Shown one piece after another: positions 53,020-63,229 of a stretch of 64,000 nucleotides of DNA. Position numbers and translations under genes: made by a program. The DNA is taken from the NCBI GenBank assembly GCA_934045075.1, contig OW203749.1, positions 4,430,804-4,494,803 of the forward strand, read 5' to 3'. This stretch comes from Yponomeuta sedellus (taxonomy: Eukaryota > Arthropoda > Insecta > Lepidoptera > Yponomeutidae). The first letter of the stretch is position 1; each line of letters starts with the position of its first letter. Under the pieces are notes generated by a model. That model worked only from the letters and a program-made list of their open reading frames with translations. It was not told the DNA's origin and made no database searches.

Positions 53020-53147
53020 CTAGAAGGGCTGTGCTTCGTCCAGGGTGTGCAGCCAGTTGAAGATCATCATATTCCGTTCGTACTTGGAGAGCGGGCGACC
53101 TCGCTCACGCTCCAGGTCCGCTGCTGTGAGTGCCAGGTGAGCCGCTT
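53020..53147 (-). CDS. Unrecognised conserved-looking gene, last coding exon
   Basis: The acceptor TTTTCAG lies at 53148-53154. The exon enters with two bases of a split codon and reads 41 residues to TAG at 53020-53022. It includes AAHLALTAADLERERGRP followed by LSKYERNMMIFNWLHTLDE. This dense mixture of charged and aromatic residues is typical of a conserved C-terminus, but I do not recognise the family. GC is well above the surrounding intron. The previous exon ends with one base, so the split codon becomes GAA and the frame is continuous. Confidence 0.8.
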
Positions 53148-53211
53148 CTGAAAACCGTGAATTTTGGAATTATTTAGGAATGTTTCTTTGTTAAAATCAC
53201 CCTTATACTAT

Positions 53212-53430
53212 TTTTCTAATGCACTAACCCGTGCTAAGGACAATTTTAAAAACCTATTTATAGGCTGTACGTAATATAGTGAATAGTGTAAAGAGGTTCG
53301 AAATGTCACTGATGCCGGTGAGTCGCCCATTAGCTCAGTTGGAAAGAGCGCTGGCACGGAAAGCCAGAGGTCGCGGGTTCGAATCCCGGCATGGGTGGAA
53401 TTTTTAGCCTCTAAATAGGTTTTTAAAATC
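53212..53430. repeat. tRNA-headed repeat family A with inverted short end (intronic)
   Basis: The minus-strand terminus TGCACTAACCCGTGCTAAGG..AAAACCTATTTATAGGCT leads directly into a plus-strand copy (GTAATATAGTGAATAGTG, TTAGCTCAGTTGG, B-box, AGCCTCTAAATAGG). The outer ends are inverted copies. Confidence 0.75.
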
Positions 53431-53657
53431 ACCCTGTGAAGCCTGGTCGGCCAGGGTGATTAGACCACACCTCACAAACCACAAGGCTTGTGGGAGGCCA
53501 AGCATGTCCTGAGGGAGAGGGATGTATTGTTTTGATTGTGACTTAAAAAAAAATAAAGACTAATATTATTATTATTGTTTGTTACACTTTATTGCACACA
53601 CACACACGCAATTTGGCATACAATTTGTAAATATTTTTCATCTGCTTAACATATTTG

Positions 53658-53916
53658 GAGCGCTCGTGGCCTTGCGGAACCGAGTGATTGGAATCAATCA
53701 CTTGGGTTAAGCAACAATAGGCGCGGTCAGGTACTGGATGGGTCGTTAAGCCATATCGGAGGCCTTATGGGCGGCTTGATAACTTCGCCCGCCACTGTCT
53801 TACAATCCTCCACCAACCCGGACTTGGCCCCGTGGTGGAGTACGGCCTAACCTTCCTGCGATGCAGGAAGAGGCCCGTGCCCCAGCAGTGGCGACATACA
53901 AAGGGTCGATATCACA
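53658..53916 (+). mobile_element. 5S-headed SINE, internally deleted (intronic)
   Basis: The head runs to GGTACTGGATGGG, then jumps to TCGTTAAGCCATATCGG, losing about 90 bp. The tail is intact to GGGTCGATATC. Confidence 0.7.
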
Positions 53917-54075
53917 CACAGTTCCTCGGTAACATACATTATAAACTCACACCTTCTCGCAATTGCAGGCATGAGTAGAGATGGGTTCAAAGACATTTAT
54001 TTCTCATAAATAACTTACAGTTCACTTAATGAGAAAAACAAAAACTTTAAATTAGCTTAAATTATACGGCATGCA

Positions 54076-54431
54076 GCGCTCGTGGCCTAGGCAAACCGAG
54101 TGATTGGGATCAATCACTTAGTTAAGCAACAACAGGCGCGGTCAGGTACGGGATGGGTGAGCGTCCCGTGACTACCGCTAGTGGCATTTTTCCGAGCGCT
54201 TCCGTGCTTCGCAAGGCACGTTAAGCCGTTGGTGCCGGCTGTCATATAATGGCAGTCGTTAAGCCATGTCAGAGGCCTTATGGGCGGCTTGAAAACAGTA
54301 AGTCCCGCCACTGTCTTACAATCCTCCACCAACCCGGACTTGGCCCCCGTGGTGGAGTATGGCCTAACCTTCCTGCGAGGCAGGAAGAAACCCGTGCCCC
54401 AACAGTGGGGACATACAAGGGTTGATAACGA
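54076..54431 (+). mobile_element. 5S-headed SINE, reference full-length copy with target duplication (intronic)
   Basis: ATACGGCATGCA at 54064-54075 is repeated at 54432-54443. Between them the 356-bp copy has GCGCTCGTGGCCTAGG, GTTAAGCAACAACAGGCGCG, GGATGGGTGAGCG, GGCACGTTAAGCCGTTGGTG, and the tail to GGGTTGATAACGA. This pair of repeats fixes both ends of the family. The 5S-like segment lies 45-115 bp from the 5' end, where an RNA polymerase III type 1 internal promoter would be expected. Confidence 0.9.
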
Positions 54432-54517
54432 ATACGGCATGCATTAAAGTAGTTAGCATCAATCTTAATTATAAATTTAAGACATGTAGCTTTAGTTTAT
54501 TTTTAAAAGCATTTATA

Positions 54518-54625
54518 TTAAAAACCTATTTAGAGGCTAAAAATTCCACCCATGCCGGGATTCGAACCCGCGACCTCTGGCTATCCGTGCTAGCGCTCTT
54601 TCCAACTAAGCTAATGCGCATTATA
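54518..54625 (-). mobile_element. tRNA-headed repeat family A (intronic)
   Basis: Minus strand A-box TTAGCTTAGTTGGAAAGAGC, B-box GGTTCGAATCCC, AGCCTCTAAATAGG. Confidence 0.7.
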
Positions 54626-54940
54626 TTTTCTGTATCCTTTACTTCAGGTGGTAAGTTAAGAGTAGAGATCAGGGCCTGCCGATTGCTGCGATCCTGACAG
54701 ATCTCTATAGCATAGAATCATATGTTAAGTTTTGGCTCGTCTCAGGTATTTGAAGTATGGTCACAAAGAAAGAAAGAAATAATATATGATGACAGGCAAG
54801 GAACCGTAACCCTGCCCTGCCAGAGGAAAAAAGAGACGGCACTTCACGGACGTAACCCATATTTGATACAAATTTGGACATAAGTACAACGGGTTGGTAT
54901 CAGGTATTACTTTAGCTCGTCTTAAGTATTTGAAGTATTC

Positions 54941-55369
54941 ATAGTTAGAATATTTTCGGGGCTTAATTGCGTAGTAATTTATTGCTATTTTACCTCGACG
55001 TTTCGACGACGTTACAGCCATCGTGGTCACGAGAAGACTGATGGCTGGCACCCGTTCGCATCTTCGGCTGATGAGGTTTCAGACTACCCTCAATCAGCCA
55101 TCACAAAGCACTATTAGGGTTGCGACACACTACACTGACAATGTCGGACGATAAGCCATGCGACTTTTTTCCACTCGAACACATCTTGACGGCCGGATCC
55201 CACGTTTGCGACAATTTAAAACCACATTCCCGATTGAAATTAAATTAAATTGCGGTTGAAATTAAGAAACACAAAAATTTTAATCGGTTAGCTGTAACGT
55301 CGTCGAAACGTCGAGGTAAAATTGCAATTTAATTACTACGCGATTAAGCGCCGAAAATATTCTAACTAT
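54941..55369. mobile_element. Non-autonomous element with 78-bp inverted repeats (intronic)
   Basis: Arms 54941-55018 and 55291-55369 are inverted copies (ATAGTTAGAATATTTTCGG outermost; ACCTCGACGTTTCGACGACG inner). The 270-bp centre includes GTGGTCACGAGAAGACTG. Superfamily uncertain. Confidence 0.75.
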
Positions 55370-56165
55370 AGTGAAAGATTTAATTAGCTGCAGTAAAATG
55401 ACCTTTCAAAATATAATTCCGTAAAATAATGTTGCCAGCCTAATCAGTATGTGATTCAGTTCACAGAAGATCAAATCGTTCCATAACGAACTCATAAAGA
55501 TTATACATAACATTAACGTGTAATATGATCAACGTTTAAACAGCCTTTTATTTATGTAAATAATAAATAGAATTTACAAAATAACGCTCTCTTAAGTTGG
55601 TAGTACTGGTTTTTGGTTACAGTGATTCCGAAAAAGATTGATTAAATAACATTATTATTGACATTTTTGTTTCATTTTGAATGTACGTCCCTATACTTCC
55701 TCTGAAAAAGCTCAATCCTTTACTATAGTAATAATAATAGTATAAAAAGACCATTATAACTTAATATGAAACGTCTGAAACAAAACCAAACTGATCCATT
55801 CATTTATTGAATGATTCACTTAGCTACATCCCTATTTATTTTTCTCCGAAAAGCGGCAACCCACAAAACGTCATTTTACTGCAGCTAATAAAAAGTTTCA
55901 CTATAGGTATGTGTACAAGTCGTGTACGGTCGTACAGGTTTGTCTGTCTGTTCGTCAGCAGCGGAGCGTTGTCGTCCGCTACGTTTGGAAGTCTGTCGTG
56001 AACTGTTTCGTAGTCTCTTGTTCGGTCTGGTCAGTCATTCTAATTTCGAAGTCGTTTCAAAAGAGAATCAGCCAGTCTTACGTCAGGTCAGCCTGTCAGC
56101 AAGGAGGCGTTGGTCGCCCCAACAAGTCGCGAAAGTTTAAAATATGTTATTTGAAGTATTGTCAC
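55370..56165. other. Intron of the minus-strand gene, unassigned
   Basis: No repeat recognised. Frames on the plus strand at 55911-56315 are antisense to the coding exon and are not genes. Confidence 0.4.
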
Positions 56166-56268
56166 CTGGATGCACGAAGCGCGAGTACGGCTGCCGATGT
56201 TGGGGCACCGACAGCGTCGTGGGGCCCGGCCCGGCCACCGCGCTCGCCACTGCGCTCACTGCGGCCGC
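56166..56268 (-). CDS. Unrecognised gene, third-from-right coding exon
   Basis: A 103-bp exon. The acceptor GTCCGCAG ends at 56269, and the donor GTGACA starts at 56165. It enters in phase 0 and leaves one base. It encodes an Ala/Val/Gly/Pro-rich stretch (AAAVSAVASAVAGPGPTT) and then LSVPQHRQPYSRFVHP. The low-complexity first half suggests a flexible linker. GC is about 70 percent, sharply different from the intron DNA. Phases on both sides match neighbouring exons, which is the main support. Confidence 0.75.
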
Positions 56269-57121
56269 CTGCGGACAACAATCGTAATCCGCTATTTGAC
56301 ACGTATCAAATTTGACGCGATACATTAATATTTCCTATATAGTATTTAACGTAACAAAATGGAATATATTGATTTTGCTAAGTATGCAGGATGGATGCAA
56401 AATTTGCAGAGTAAAAAAAATTTTTCCTCGTTTAATTCGTAAAAGCGAAAACGCTATCCGCCATCTTGAAAGCATCTAAAGTATGTAAACAAACATCTTT
56501 CAGCCAGAGCCAGTGGACATTGATCATTATAGGACTTACATCAAAGTGATCTTCACATAAATACACCCGAGTTTCAAATTGATAAAGAGTCGGGGTCTCT
56601 TTTGGCAAGTTTGAGCCAAGTTTTTCGAATGTTAATTTCACTGGGTACACGAATCCACAACTTCCCGGTCTTTATTGACGCGTTTTTTCATTCTCGAACA
56701 ATGCAATAATGATAATTGGTATATTTTGGATGTAAATTCGATGAAATCATGGTTGCGTTGTTGTTATTTCACTATTCTCAGAGATCACTTACAGAAAATT
56801 TAATGTCAAACTTTGTTTACAATTTTTTGGACTACAAACCATAGACAAAAATGGCTGACCGCGTTTTTGGCTCTTTAGGAAAATGAAGTTTAAAATATAT
56901 TTTTATGTTGCTTTCAGGTCCTCAAAAAATATAATGAAATATTTTTTGGTCTAATGGAAGAGTTATTTACCGTTTCATATTTTACAACGGCTAAAATTAC
57001 AAATTCCGTTTCTTAATTTTGCTATCCCGATTAAGATAAAAATATTTAGAAATTTTATTATTGCGTAATACTACTTCCTGCTCTGTGTAAAACTTTTCTT
57101 CACTATTTTGAAAAGTTAGTT
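56269..57121. other. Intron, unassigned
   Basis: AT-rich. No repeat family recognised. Confidence 0.4.
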
Positions 57122-57350
57122 AGACCTGAGATTTCCGCACTTAGCCTCATAGTTGGGCTATTGTACGTGGTAAGCGCTGAGGTACGCTAACACCTCAGTA
57201 GGGTTTCCTTACGATGTTTTCGTATGCTACTATAATTTCGTAAATTTACATAACTTAGAAAACAAAGTCATTGGTACATGCCGGGGTTGGAACCCACGAC
57301 CTCCCGATTAAGAAGCCGGCGTTCTACACCGCTCCGCTACCACCGCTTTG
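57122..57350 (-). mobile_element. tRNA-headed SINE, family C subtype (intronic)
   Basis: Minus strand: AGCGGTGGTAGCGGAGCGG, B-box-like GGGTTCCAACCCCGG, CATGTACCAATGACTTTG, tail ending TCTCAGGTCTAA. Same subtype as 50817-51125. Confidence 0.7.
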
Positions 57351-58046
57351 TTTTGAAAATTTTGTAATTTTGAAAAGTTAAGTGTCATATTAGTTCCGAT
57401 ATTTCTATTACACGAATATACCCGTTTCTATCAGACCACAGAACATAAAAAAAGAGTAGAAGTCGTAAGTGGGCGGTGCCCGCGTGCCTCACATTAGCAA
57501 TGTATTGCCTATGCGTAGTCGGTGACAGTTTTGTTGACTTCAGTTGCCGTGCGCTTCTAGTAAAGAAAAAATGGTGAAAACTTTATTAAATTGCCTTGTT
57601 ATGCTGTGTTAGAGAGCAAAAATAAAAGTTGGGGACCAAAATATACCGATCATGCCGTAACATTTCATCTGTAAGACGTATTTTATTGTATTTTTAATTA
57701 AATTTGTAATGACATGAACACGGAAACCAATCCGAAAATGAGAAAGTGAAACCACCTTTATTTACTGGTTAATAAAGTTAAATTTTCATCGAAGAAAGAG
57801 TACATTCTCTAGAAGTTTCTGTCAAAATTTAAATTCTACTCAATTACGGATGGGGGCACACATGATAAAAATCTATCGATAATTAATTGTCTATGACTTA
57901 GTAGTCATACATACTTAACGGTACTAAGGTATTGTAAATTCCAATTCGTCTAAGTAAGTAAAATAATTATTGTTATTTTATACCTACTTCCTAAGTGCCT
58001 TTTCAAGTGCTCCCGGTCGCCGTCCGGTCGCCGGGCCCGGTAAAGT
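57351..58046. other. Intron, unassigned
   Basis: No gene or recognised repeat. Confidence 0.4.
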
Positions 58047-58119
58047 AGTAATGTATGAGCTCCGGTCTCCGGCTGGTCGTTGTGCATGTGAAAACTGTCA
58101 TTGGAGCTCATACATTACT
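58047..58119. repeat. 17-bp inverted repeat
   Basis: Arms 58047-58063 (AGTAATGTATGAGCTCC) and 58103-58119 are exact reverse complements separated by 39 bp of GC-rich DNA. Confidence 0.8.
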
Positions 58120-58337
58120 TTTCATACAAGACATGACATGAGCACTGCTAGATCGCGATATATTTATCAGGGACTGAAATATTTAGGAAACTATCAAAGT
58201 AATTTTAATCTTACATTTTTAAATATTCCAACCGAGATTTAAAGTGAGGTTATCAAAAACGACTCAACGGTTTTTTTTTTACTTCAGTTAAAAACATTAA
58301 GTAAATTACTTATTATATTGTTTACCTGTTCGAGTGA

Positions 58338-58568
58338 TTGTTCTCTTGGCGAGCATCAGATTTTAGTTTTGTTATGTTATTTGTTTTATGGTTTTTTCTT
58401 ATTCTGCTATTTACTACAACCCTCTCGGAATCAAAACAATTTGGAAGTGAGTTTTCGTTTAGTTTTCCTAATGAAACCGGATACGAAATTAAAATGGAAG
58501 GCAGCGATAAGAAGGCAAAATTGGTTCCTAACGAAGATGAGCACAACATATTCAGAGCATTTTCATGA
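58338..58568 (+). CDS. Small ORF with signal-peptide-like start (doubtful)
   Basis: A 76-codon frame begins with Met, has a second Met at residue 13, and has a strongly hydrophobic stretch MLFVLWFFLILLFTTTLSES, then a charged tail with FGSEFSFSFPNETGYEIK. It could be a small secreted peptide read opposite to the host intron. No promoter, intron or family match supports it, and AT-rich DNA often gives such frames by chance. Confidence 0.2.
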   Translation: MFSWRASDFSFVMLFVLWFFLILLFTTTLSESKQFGSEFSFSFPNETGYEIKMEGSDKKAKLVPNEDEHNIFRAFS

Positions 58569-58654
58569 ACACTTCATAATAACTAAAAAAGGCGGAAGGT
58601 GGCACTTATGTGATGCAGCAATACCAGAAAAAATGTGCTTCACTTCCAGGAAAT

Positions 58655-58985
58655 GAAATGAAATGAAAAGGTTTTATTCAAAGTAGCGCAGATACTGCGG
58701 CTTAATTAACGTTACAAGTCAAACTAGGTGTCCATTTCAAAATCTGGATCATTTTGGAGAAAAAATGGACAAAAAAACTCGAAACTTAGTCTTTTCAAAT
58801 TCCTTAATTAACAGAATTTACACAGATTCTACAAAACTCGTGAATTTTACATGCTTGAATTCCAGACATCATTGTCATCTGAATAATCCTTAGTATTATA
58901 GTAGCTCTTTTGGCACAAAGTGTACTTTACACATTTTTTGAACCGCGCTTCAGTCAAACTTAATATATCTTCAGGGATTTTATTG
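58655..58985 (-). pseudogene. LINE family D, C-terminus and 3' UTR (intronic)
   Basis: The minus strand encodes 'NKIPEDILSLTEARFKK' and 'CVKYTLCQKSYYN', a CR1/jockey-like ORF2 end, followed by the 3' UTR shared with 34548-34870. Confidence 0.65.
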
Positions 58986-59255
58986 TAGAAGCGTATACAA
59001 TGCCCCATGAAGGATGCAGGTTAGACTCTTGCGTATTAAATGAATTTTATTAGTACAATCATCAATTAGTCTTACGTATGAAACATGGCGTACAGATAGA
59101 CAAATATCTTAATTGAGTCGTAGAATAATATTTCCCGTGTTATAATTTCTAACGCCGGCGAAGCAGCGGGTTAAAGCAAGTTTTAATAAGAGATAAAATT
59201 TTAAAATATTATGAAATCTACCACATTGTTTTATTTGTGCATCTATCCACCCTAT

Positions 59256-59330
59256 TAGTATTAATTCTTTATTGCACAAAAGATAATGTAAAAAAGATGC
59301 ATTTCTACCAGTCAACCCGCAGGCAACAAA
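59256..59330 (-). repeat. LINE 3' end, family G fragment
   Basis: TTAATTCTTTATTGCACAAA and neighbouring bases only. Confidence 0.4.
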
Positions 59331-59388
59331 TAAATAGCTAAAAAAATACTTCGTATTCGGCCGTTAATGTGTTAAACTGTTTGTATAA

Positions 59389-59417
59389 TTTGTCGATAGG
59401 CTCTCCCTATCGACAAA
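59389..59417. repeat. 12-bp hairpin
   Basis: TTTGTCGATAGG and its exact complement around a 5-base loop. Confidence 0.7.
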
Positions 59418-59862
59418 CTAGAACTCGCATTGTCCCATCCCAAACTGAGAATGTACTTGTTTTTCAATTTTGATCTTTATGTCTTACTAGGTAAAAGTTC
59501 TTTTCGGTCCGACGCGGTGGTAGTTCCATCTACTGTAGAGTAGCGTTACTACAAAATGTCAACCTTAATTTCATCATTGTCATTGGACTTTGATCATTGT
59601 TAACATTACGAAAAGGTGCATATTTTACTTGAAACTTTTATTATGTACACCTTTTCGGCATTGACTTTATTTACCAATGGCAGCTTGGCATTCGTAGTGT
59701 GCGTTTGGTTTATGTGTATCAGTTTGGTTACACTGGTTTTCGTACTAACGTGTCATGTCGCTACTTCTACTCTTTTTTTATGTTCTGTGTATCAGACAGA
59801 AGCCGAGGTATATTCTAAAAGCTAACAGACTGTAAAAGGTCTGCTCAAAGTGTGAATCCTAC
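59418..59862. other. Intron, unassigned
   Basis: Hydrophobic plus-strand frames at 59616-59825 look like chance products of AT-rich DNA. Confidence 0.35.
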
Positions 59863-59955
59863 CTCCAATTTGTCCAGGTTGAACTCCGACTGAGACATTC
59901 TCTCCAGAGCTCTGTATGTGGAGACCAGGCGACGCTTTATGTAGCTCTGACGGAC
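59863..59955 (-). CDS. Unrecognised gene, second-from-right coding exon
   Basis: A 93-bp exon with acceptor TTGTTCCAG (59956 on) and donor GTAGGA, phase 0 at both ends. It encodes VRQSYIKRRLVSTYRAL followed by ERMSQSEFNLDKLE, a basic-then-acidic amphipathic stretch likely to be helical. It joins in frame to the exon on each side. Of the three frames the chosen one is open and protein-like; frame 2 is stopped, and frame 3 is open but gives a Gly/Ser-rich nonsense sequence whose entry phase fits no neighbour. Confidence 0.8.
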
Positions 59956-60269
59956 CTGGAACAATGAAGATTTACAATTACATTTATTATTGTATGGAAT
60001 CAGGCGTTACTTTGCGGTAATCCATAATAGCATTAAAAACTGAAGATTACTTTGCTCAATTCCGCCAAAGATCCCACAAGCACCATGCGGTTAGCTAATG
60101 CACCGCCCTCCCTCCCACTTTTTCAAGCAGAAGCAAGACACGAACACACCACCGCCGACACCAATACTTGTGTGAGAAAATACGTGACGCATTTCTGCGT
60201 GCTGACTTGCACTTGTGAGCCTGAGGATGCCTCGTATTAGAGGCGAAAAGCGTTGTGTATTTTCCCAAG

Positions 60270-60830
60270 TAACAGAACTAAGAACTCATCTTGTTGTCCT
60301 GAAGGCGCGGCGGCTGAGGAGCGTCCACTTAAAACACTAGCGCGAGTTGACCGATACTCCCACTTCTGATGTCACGCTAGAGCCACCGATCTAAGAACTC
60401 ACTCTCTTGTTGTCCTGAAGGCGCGGCGGCTGAGGAGCGCCCACTTAAAACACTAGCGCGAGTTGACCGATACTCCCGCTTCTGATAGACGCTCCCACTT
60501 CTGATGTCACGCTAGAGCCACAGATCTAAGAACTCACTCTCTTGTTGTCCTGAAGCCGCGGCGGCTGAGGAGCGCCCACTTAAAACACTAGCGCGAGTTG
60601 ACCGATACTCCCACTTCTGATGTCACGCTAGAGCCACAGATCTAAGAACTCACTCTCTTGTTGTCCTGAAGCCGCGGCGGCTGAGGAGTGCCTCTCTGCG
60701 GAGAGGGCAGTTGGCTGCCTCCACAAGCCGCCCACGTGGAGCACGATCGGGAGTTGGCAGACATAGTGAGGGCGGCCAGAGCGGCCGAGACTCCCACTTC
60801 TGATGTCGCACTGTAAGGAGGAGGGATCGC
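60270..60830. repeat. Tandem repeat, 116-bp unit, four copies (intronic)
   Basis: TTGTTGTCCTGAAG recurs with spacings of 116, 135 and 116 bp. Each unit continues GCGGCGGCTGAGGAG, ACTAGCGCGAGTTGACCG, CTCCCACTTCTGATGTC. The second unit contains a 19-bp local duplication. The fourth has a diverged interior. The GC-rich array is unlike the intron around it. Confidence 0.85.
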
Positions 60831-61029
60831 TTAGAAACTGGGCGAAATCAAGACCAAAAAAGTCCGGTCTTACTTACCGTAAAGAAGAAAGAAGGAAAAT
60901 ATAAAGATATATTTATTTGACGACATGATACTCAAAAACATAAAATCACACAGCACAATATCAGCCGAAATGCGGGTAGCGGCAAAAACATAAATAACAA
61001 GAAAACAAACAATACATTGTCAAAATAAC

Positions 61030-61150
61030 ATGCGTCTATGACGAGCGACGTTTACGACGGAATGCGTTTGTGACGGACCACTTCTGTGACAAACTCCTGA
61101 AATGCCCAATCGCGTATTATGACCAATTGCGTAAGTGACGAATAGCGTTT
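61030..61150 (+). repeat. Degenerate short tandem repeat
   Basis: Variants of GCGTTTGTGACGAA recur seven or so times. Confidence 0.45.
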
Positions 61151-61171
61151 GTGACAAGCAGCGTGTAATCC

Positions 61172-61334
61172 ACATTTACATACAGGCACATACATTGCTT
61201 CTGGCCCCACACTAGGATACCCTGTGTCGTGGGAGCCAGAAACAACGACATCACAAACATGTAAAGCCGGGGATGGAACCTGGGCCCTTTCGCATGGTAG
61301 GCAGATGCGCTACCGCTACGCCACAGAGGTCGTC
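61172..61334 (-). mobile_element. tRNA-headed SINE, family B (intronic)
   Basis: Minus strand A-box GGCGTAGCGGTAGCGC, then a small deletion at the B-box (GGTTCCATCCCC), and tail to TGTATGTAAATGTGG. Confidence 0.7.
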
Positions 61335-61559
61335 ATAACATCATACACACACAATTCCTTAAAACACTCCTCAGAGGCAGTTCAAATAATGTCTAGCATC
61401 TGTGGTAAGGGGTAAAACGAAACCACAGATTATTAAAACTAGGTAAAACACTTTAAAACTTAAAATACTCTGCCCCAAGGTAAGAAAAAATTATAAGTAA
61501 TTCCGTGGAAATGTGTAATTGGCCATGTTATTTATCGTAAATGTTAAGTTTTTTTTACA

Positions 61560-62168
61560 CTATTTTTATTTTAATGCACTAACCCGTGCTAAGGAACAAA
61601 TTTAAAAACCTATTTAGAGGCTAAAAATTTCACCTATGCCGGGATTCGAACCCGCAACCTCTGGCTATCCGTACCAGCGCTCTACCAATTGAGCCAATGG
61701 GCGACTCACGGCATCTGTGAAATTTCGAACCTCTTTACAATATTCTCTGTATTAAGTACAGGCAGCAATTCAATTGGTAGAGCGCTGGTACGGATAGCCA
61801 GAGGTTGCGGGTTCGAATCCCGGCATGGGTGAAATTTTTAGCCTCTAAATAGGTTTTTAAATTTGTTCCTTAGCACGGGTTAGTGCATTAAAAATAAAAA
61901 TAGTGTAATCATGTGGGTACAGTGATATCGTTCCGATGTTAAACCTAACTGCAAAGTAGGTAGTCGGGGCTGTAAGTAATACAATTTGCTTAAGTCAGAT
62001 GTCGCTGCCTGTACGTAATACAGAGAATATTGTAAAGAGGTTCGAAATTTCACTGATCCCGTGAGTCGCCCATTGGCTCAATTGGTAGAGCGCTGGTACG
62101 GATAGCCAGAGGTTGCGGGTTCGAATCCCGGCATGGGTGAAATTTTTAGCCTCTAAATAGGTTTTTAA
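61560..62168. repeat. Family A array: inverted head-to-head pair plus a direct tandem copy (intronic)
   Basis: A minus-strand unit (61560-61765) faces a plus-strand unit from 61766, and a second plus-strand head follows. CAATTGGTAGAGCGCTGG occurs at 61771 and 62079, a 308-bp period. The sequence between heads (TAGTGTAATCATGTGGG..GTAGGTAGTCGGGGC..GTACGTAATACAGAG) gives the complete circularised unit. All three heads keep A- and B-boxes, except that the middle head lacks the first bases of its A-box. Confidence 0.85.
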
Positions 62169-62212
62169 ATAAGTTTTTTTTGTTACTGATTTCGCTGTAT
62201 TTTTCCCTGTCA

Positions 62213-62243
<31 letters not shown>
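62213..62243. repeat. (AAAT)n microsatellite
   Basis: Seven to eight perfect units. Confidence 0.9.
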
Positions 62244-62317
62244 GGCAGTTTTAATAACCTGAGGAGCGTTTTGGAGTCGTCGTGTTTTCGTAAATGTATA
62301 ATATAAAAACCGCAACG

Positions 62318-62509
62318 GTCTTATCTATCTATAATATAAAAATGAATCACTGAATGTGTTGGTAAGCGCATATCTCGAGGGAAACTGAACCGATTTCGCT
62401 AATTCTTTTTTTAGAATATTCCTTGAAGTACGATGATGGTTCTTGCGGAGAAAAAAATAATTAAAGACTCGACTGTTAGGCGGTACGAAGTTCGCTGGGT
62501 CAGCTAGTT
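62318..62509 (+). mobile_element. Short Helitron-like element (intronic)
   Basis: TCTATAATATAAAAATGAATC to GGGTCAGCTAGT. The cleanest copy of the family at 1393. Confidence 0.65.
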
Positions 62510-62680
62510 AGGAATGATGATGCCTTCCATGCCGATTTCGGCAACGGCGACCAATTCTGTTTTGTGTTACTGGTGCGTCCTCACATGACTAATGTAACCA
62601 ATTTTTGCAGTAAACGTCCGAAGACAGGTGCCACATGTGAGGACTCCATTTACATTATATTATAGATATCTATACATTTA
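62510..62680. other. Intron, unassigned
   Basis: Nothing recognised. Confidence 0.4.
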
Positions 62681-62811
62681 AGGCCCGCCACTGTCTTACA
62701 ATCCTCCACCAACCCGGACTCGGCCCCCGTGGTGGAGTATGGCCTAACCTTCCTGCGATGCAGGAAGAGACCCGTGCCCCAGCAGTAGGGACATACAAGG
62801 ATTGATATCGA
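62681..62811 (+). mobile_element. 5S-SINE tail (intronic)
   Basis: AAGGCCCGCCACTGTCTTAC to GGATTGATATCG, followed at once by MITE family E sequence. Confidence 0.65.
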
Positions 62812-62866
62812 ATCCCGATTATTTATTAGGTAAAACCGAATTACCGTCTAATATATAAATATTAGA
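62812..62866. repeat. MITE family E segment, first of a direct pair
   Basis: AATCCCGATTATTTATTAGG, ATTACCGTCTAATATATAAAT. The same 55 bp recur at 63230-63282 after the next SINE. Confidence 0.6.
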
Positions 62867-62867
62867 C

Positions 62868-63229
62868 GAAGCGCTCGTGGCCTAGGCGAACCGAGTGATT
62901 GGAATCAATCACTTAGTTAAGCAACAACAGGCGCAGCCAGGTACAGGATGGGTGAGCATCCCGTACCGCTAGTGGCGTTTTTTCCGAGCGCTTCCGTGCT
63001 TCGCAAGGCACGTTAAGCCGTTGGTGCCGGATGTCATATAATGGCAGTCGTTAAGCCATGTCAGAGGCCTTATGGGCGGCTTGATAACTTCTGACAGTGG
63101 CCCGCCACTGTCTTACAATACTCCACCAACCCGGACTTGGCCCCCGTGGTGGAGTACGGCCTAACCTTCCTGCGATGCAGGAAGAGACCCGTGCCCCAGC
63201 AGTGGGGACATACAAGGATTGATATCGAA
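62868..63229 (+). mobile_element. 5S-headed SINE, near full length (intronic)
   Basis: CGAAGCGCTCGTGGCCTAGG, GTTAAGCAACAACAGGCGCA, GGATGGGTGAGC, tail to GGATTGATATCG. It is bounded on both sides by the same family E segment. Confidence 0.75.

Noticed and set aside
54100..54190. Candidate 5S rRNA gene
   Set aside because: Only the internal control region is similar; the 5' third and 3' end differ and target duplications bound a longer unit, so it is a SINE head.
55911..56315. Plus-strand frames opposite the 56166-56268 exon
   Set aside because: They are shadows of the GC-rich minus-strand exon, which alone has matching splice sites and phases.
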